Shown: piece by piece, positions 29,117-30,550 of the stretch
How the letters are laid out: the number at the start of each line of letters is the position of its first letter
How positions within the stretch are numbered: position 1 is the stretch's first letter
NCBI GenBank assembly: GCA_964477265.1
Contig: CAYZDJ010000028.1
Location: forward strand, 1 to 30,550
Source of the DNA: CAIVPM01 sp964477265
Lineage (GTDB): Bacteria > Bacteroidota > Bacteroidia > Chitinophagales > Chitinophagaceae
Length of the DNA: 30,550 bases
Direction: 5' to 3'
Made by a program: the position numbers and the translations under genes
The notes under the pieces: model-generated
What the model was told of the DNA's origin: nothing
The model's input: only the letters and a program-made list of their open reading frames with translations
Database searches by the model: none

Positions 29117-29205
29117 ACCCCTAGCCCCTAAAGGGGGATTGGGAAATAATTGTTGAAATATTATTTTTTATTTTGTTTTAATATTCCCCTTTAGGGGTTA
29201 GGGGT
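29117..29205. repeat. paired inverted CCCCTAAAGGGG repeats upstream of icd
   Basis: ACCCCTAGCCCCTAAAGGGG (29117-29136) and CCCCTTTAGGGGTTAGGGGT (29186-29205) are inverted copies matching at 19 of 20 positions, around an AT-rich 49-base centre. Each arm is itself a short palindrome. The element fills the gap between the CBS-type gene and icd and lies 11 bases before the icd ATG. Related single copies occur in frame in thrA (3054-3075, 4423-4444). Confidence 0.75.
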
Positions 29206-29209
29206 GCTT

Positions 29210-30550
29210 TTACTTCGTCAAACTCTGTATCACATCATACTTGGTAACAATATGGTAAGCACCAGTTTCATCCTTTGCCAAAACAGCACCAACCTCTTTG
29301 TTTATAAGGCTTCCAAGCTTTTCAATAGGCGTTAAAAAATCAACCACAGGATAAGCAGCTTCCATTACACTTTCCACAGTTGCATTTTTAATATCGGCAT
29401 TGGCAAACACTTTTAAGAACAATCCAGCCTCACTTAAACTACCCACGCTTGCATCATCTTTCATCACAGGAATCTGCTCAATGTCATACTTCTTCATTAG
29501 CTCTACAGCTTCTGCAACAGTTTGTGCAGGCTCAACAGTTATAAGCCTTTGCCCTGCCCTGCCACTCACAATATCCTTGAATGTTTTTACATCTAAAAAG
29601 CCACGTTCCATCATCCATTGGTCGTTGTAAATTTTGCCAACATAACGGCTGCCGTGGTCGTGAAAAATACATACTACCAAATCATCTTTTTTCAATGTGC
29701 TTCTTAATTGCATCAATCCCTGCAAACAACTGCCAGCACTGTATCCACAAAACATTCCTTCTTCCTTTGCAATGCGTCTTGCCATTACGGCACCATCCTT
29801 ATCTGTTACTTGTTCAAAGGCATCAATCATACTCATATCATAGTTTTCTGGCACAAAATCTTCACCAAAACCTTCACTGATATAAGGATGAACAAAGTCC
29901 ATATTCACCTCGCCAGTTTTATAATAATTTGTCAATAAACTTCCATACACATCTATTGCCCATATTTTAATGTTGGGATTTTTTTCTTTAAGGTACATTG
30001 CAGTGCCAGTAATGGTTCCACCAGTTCCTGCTGTGCAAACAAGGTGTGTTATTTTACCATCAGTTTGATTCCAGATTTCTGGTCCAGTAGTTTCATAATG
30101 AGCTTGACGGTTAGCCAAATTATCATACTGGTTCATATACATACTGTTTGGAATTTCTTTTCCCAAACGCTTAGCCACACTATAATAACTTCTTGGATCT
30201 TCAGGCATAACATTGGTTGGGCAAACAATAACCTCTGCACCAACAGCCTTTAAAATATCAGCCTTTTCCTTGCTTTGCTTATCTGTTGTAACGAAAATAC
30301 ATTTATAACCTTTTACCACAGCAGCAAGAGCCAAACCCATACCAGTATTTCCACTTGTGCCTTCAACAATAGTTCCACCAGGTTTTAGTTTGCCTTCTTT
30401 TTCTGCAACTTCAACCATCTTTAAAGCCATCCTGTCTTTAATGCTATTGCCAGGATTAAAGTAGTCAACCTTAGCCAAAACCTGACAAGGAAAGTCTTTT
30501 GTAATTTTATTTAACTTGATTAAAGGTGTATTGCCAATTGTTTCAAGAAT
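29210..30550 (-). CDS. cystathionine beta-synthase-type PLP enzyme with CBS domains (5' end beyond window)
   Basis: The gene runs off the right edge. The visible 446 residues begin ILETIGNTPLIKLNK, a few residues from the usual start. PLP Lys is K38 in NPGNSIKDR; phosphate loops EGTSGNTGMGLA and CTAGTGGTITGTA follow. After about residue 340, GRAGQRLITVEPAQTVAEAV and DIEQIPVMKDD begin a C-terminal pair of CBS (Bateman) domains, ending KYDVIQSLTK. This is the cystathionine beta-synthase layout (homocysteine plus serine), though a cysteine-synthase activity cannot be excluded. A TTG at 30478 is in frame but lies inside the conserved fold and is not the start. icd follows on the same strand after 104 bases. 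Confidence 0.92.
   Translation of the reverse strand: MLETIGNTPLIKLNKITKDFPCQVLAKVDYFNPGNSIKDRMALKMVEVAEKEGKLKPGGTIVEGTSGNTGMGLALAAVVKGYKCIFVTTDKQSKEKADILKAVGAEVIVCPTNVMPEDPRSYYSVAKRLGKEIPNSMYMNQYDNLANRQAHYETTGPEIWNQTDGKITHLVCTAGTGGTITGTAMYLKEKNPNIKIWAIDVYGSLLTNYYKTGEVNMDFVHPYISEGFGEDFVPENYDMSMIDAFEQVTDKDGAVMARRIAKEEGMFCGYSAGSCLQGLMQLRSTLKKDDLVVCIFHDHGSRYVGKIYNDQWMMERGFLDVKTFKDIVSGRAGQRLITVEPAQTVAEAVELMKKYDIEQIPVMKDDASVGSLSEAGLFLKVFANADIKNATVESVMEAAYPVVDFLTPIEKLGSLINKEVGAVLAKDETGAYHIVTKYDVIQSLTK

Overview
The window comes from a low-GC member of the Bacteroidota, most likely a Chitinophagaceae-like organism. Four things point there: a giant secreted adhesin with a type IX secretion C-terminal sorting domain, several TAnnTTTG promoter boxes, an extended-C-terminus LspA, and gene contents such as fused ThrA, a deoxyhypusine-synthase-like protein and four-helix-bundle 'IVP' genes. 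The family assignment is inference; no rRNA or tRNA gene was seen.

Layout. 1-4625 (+): the 3' end of ispG, a lone GmrSD-type DUF262/DUF1524 gene, then a threonine leader peptide followed by thrA (aspartokinase-homoserine dehydrogenase). A strong bidirectional hairpin terminator (4821-4857) separates this from the leftward block 4898-13432: the repeat-built adhesin, HAD phosphatase, lone ABC ATPase, glmM, ubiX, a membrane protein paired with an ECF sigma factor, and rnhA. 13612-20050 (+): deoxyhypusine-synthase homologue, lipocalin-like secreted protein, TPR protein, a four-helix-bundle gene inside an inverted-repeat cassette, a crtI-type desaturase lacking a normal start codon, an orphan LuxR-type response regulator, and two tandem paralogous lipoproteins. 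A 46-nt perfect palindrome terminates both this block and the leftward operon ubiA-methyltransferase-aroB-lipoprotein-uvrC-lspA (25897 to 20115). 26107-27470 (+): an orphan secreted protein and rluF. 27651-30550 (-): icd and a 5'-truncated cystathionine beta-synthase-type gene.

Most genes are housekeeping: isoprenoid, threonine, cell-wall sugar, shikimate and quinone synthesis, DNA repair, lipoprotein processing and the TCA cycle. The less ordinary material is regulatory and repetitive. (1) A 22-codon leader ORF with eight consecutive Thr codons sits just upstream of thrA, the layout of ribosome-mediated attenuation. (2) A mobile-looking cassette appears to have supplied the stop codon of the TPR gene and removed the start codon of crtI. 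(3) At least two families of dispersed short repeats occur both between genes and in frame inside thrA and crtI, where they encode short extra peptides. (4) A 17-bp element is shared by the promoters of the orphan response regulator and the lipoprotein pair. (5) A decayed copy of the rluF 5' end lies upstream of an orphan gene. Five genes have TTG as their only reasonable start codon.
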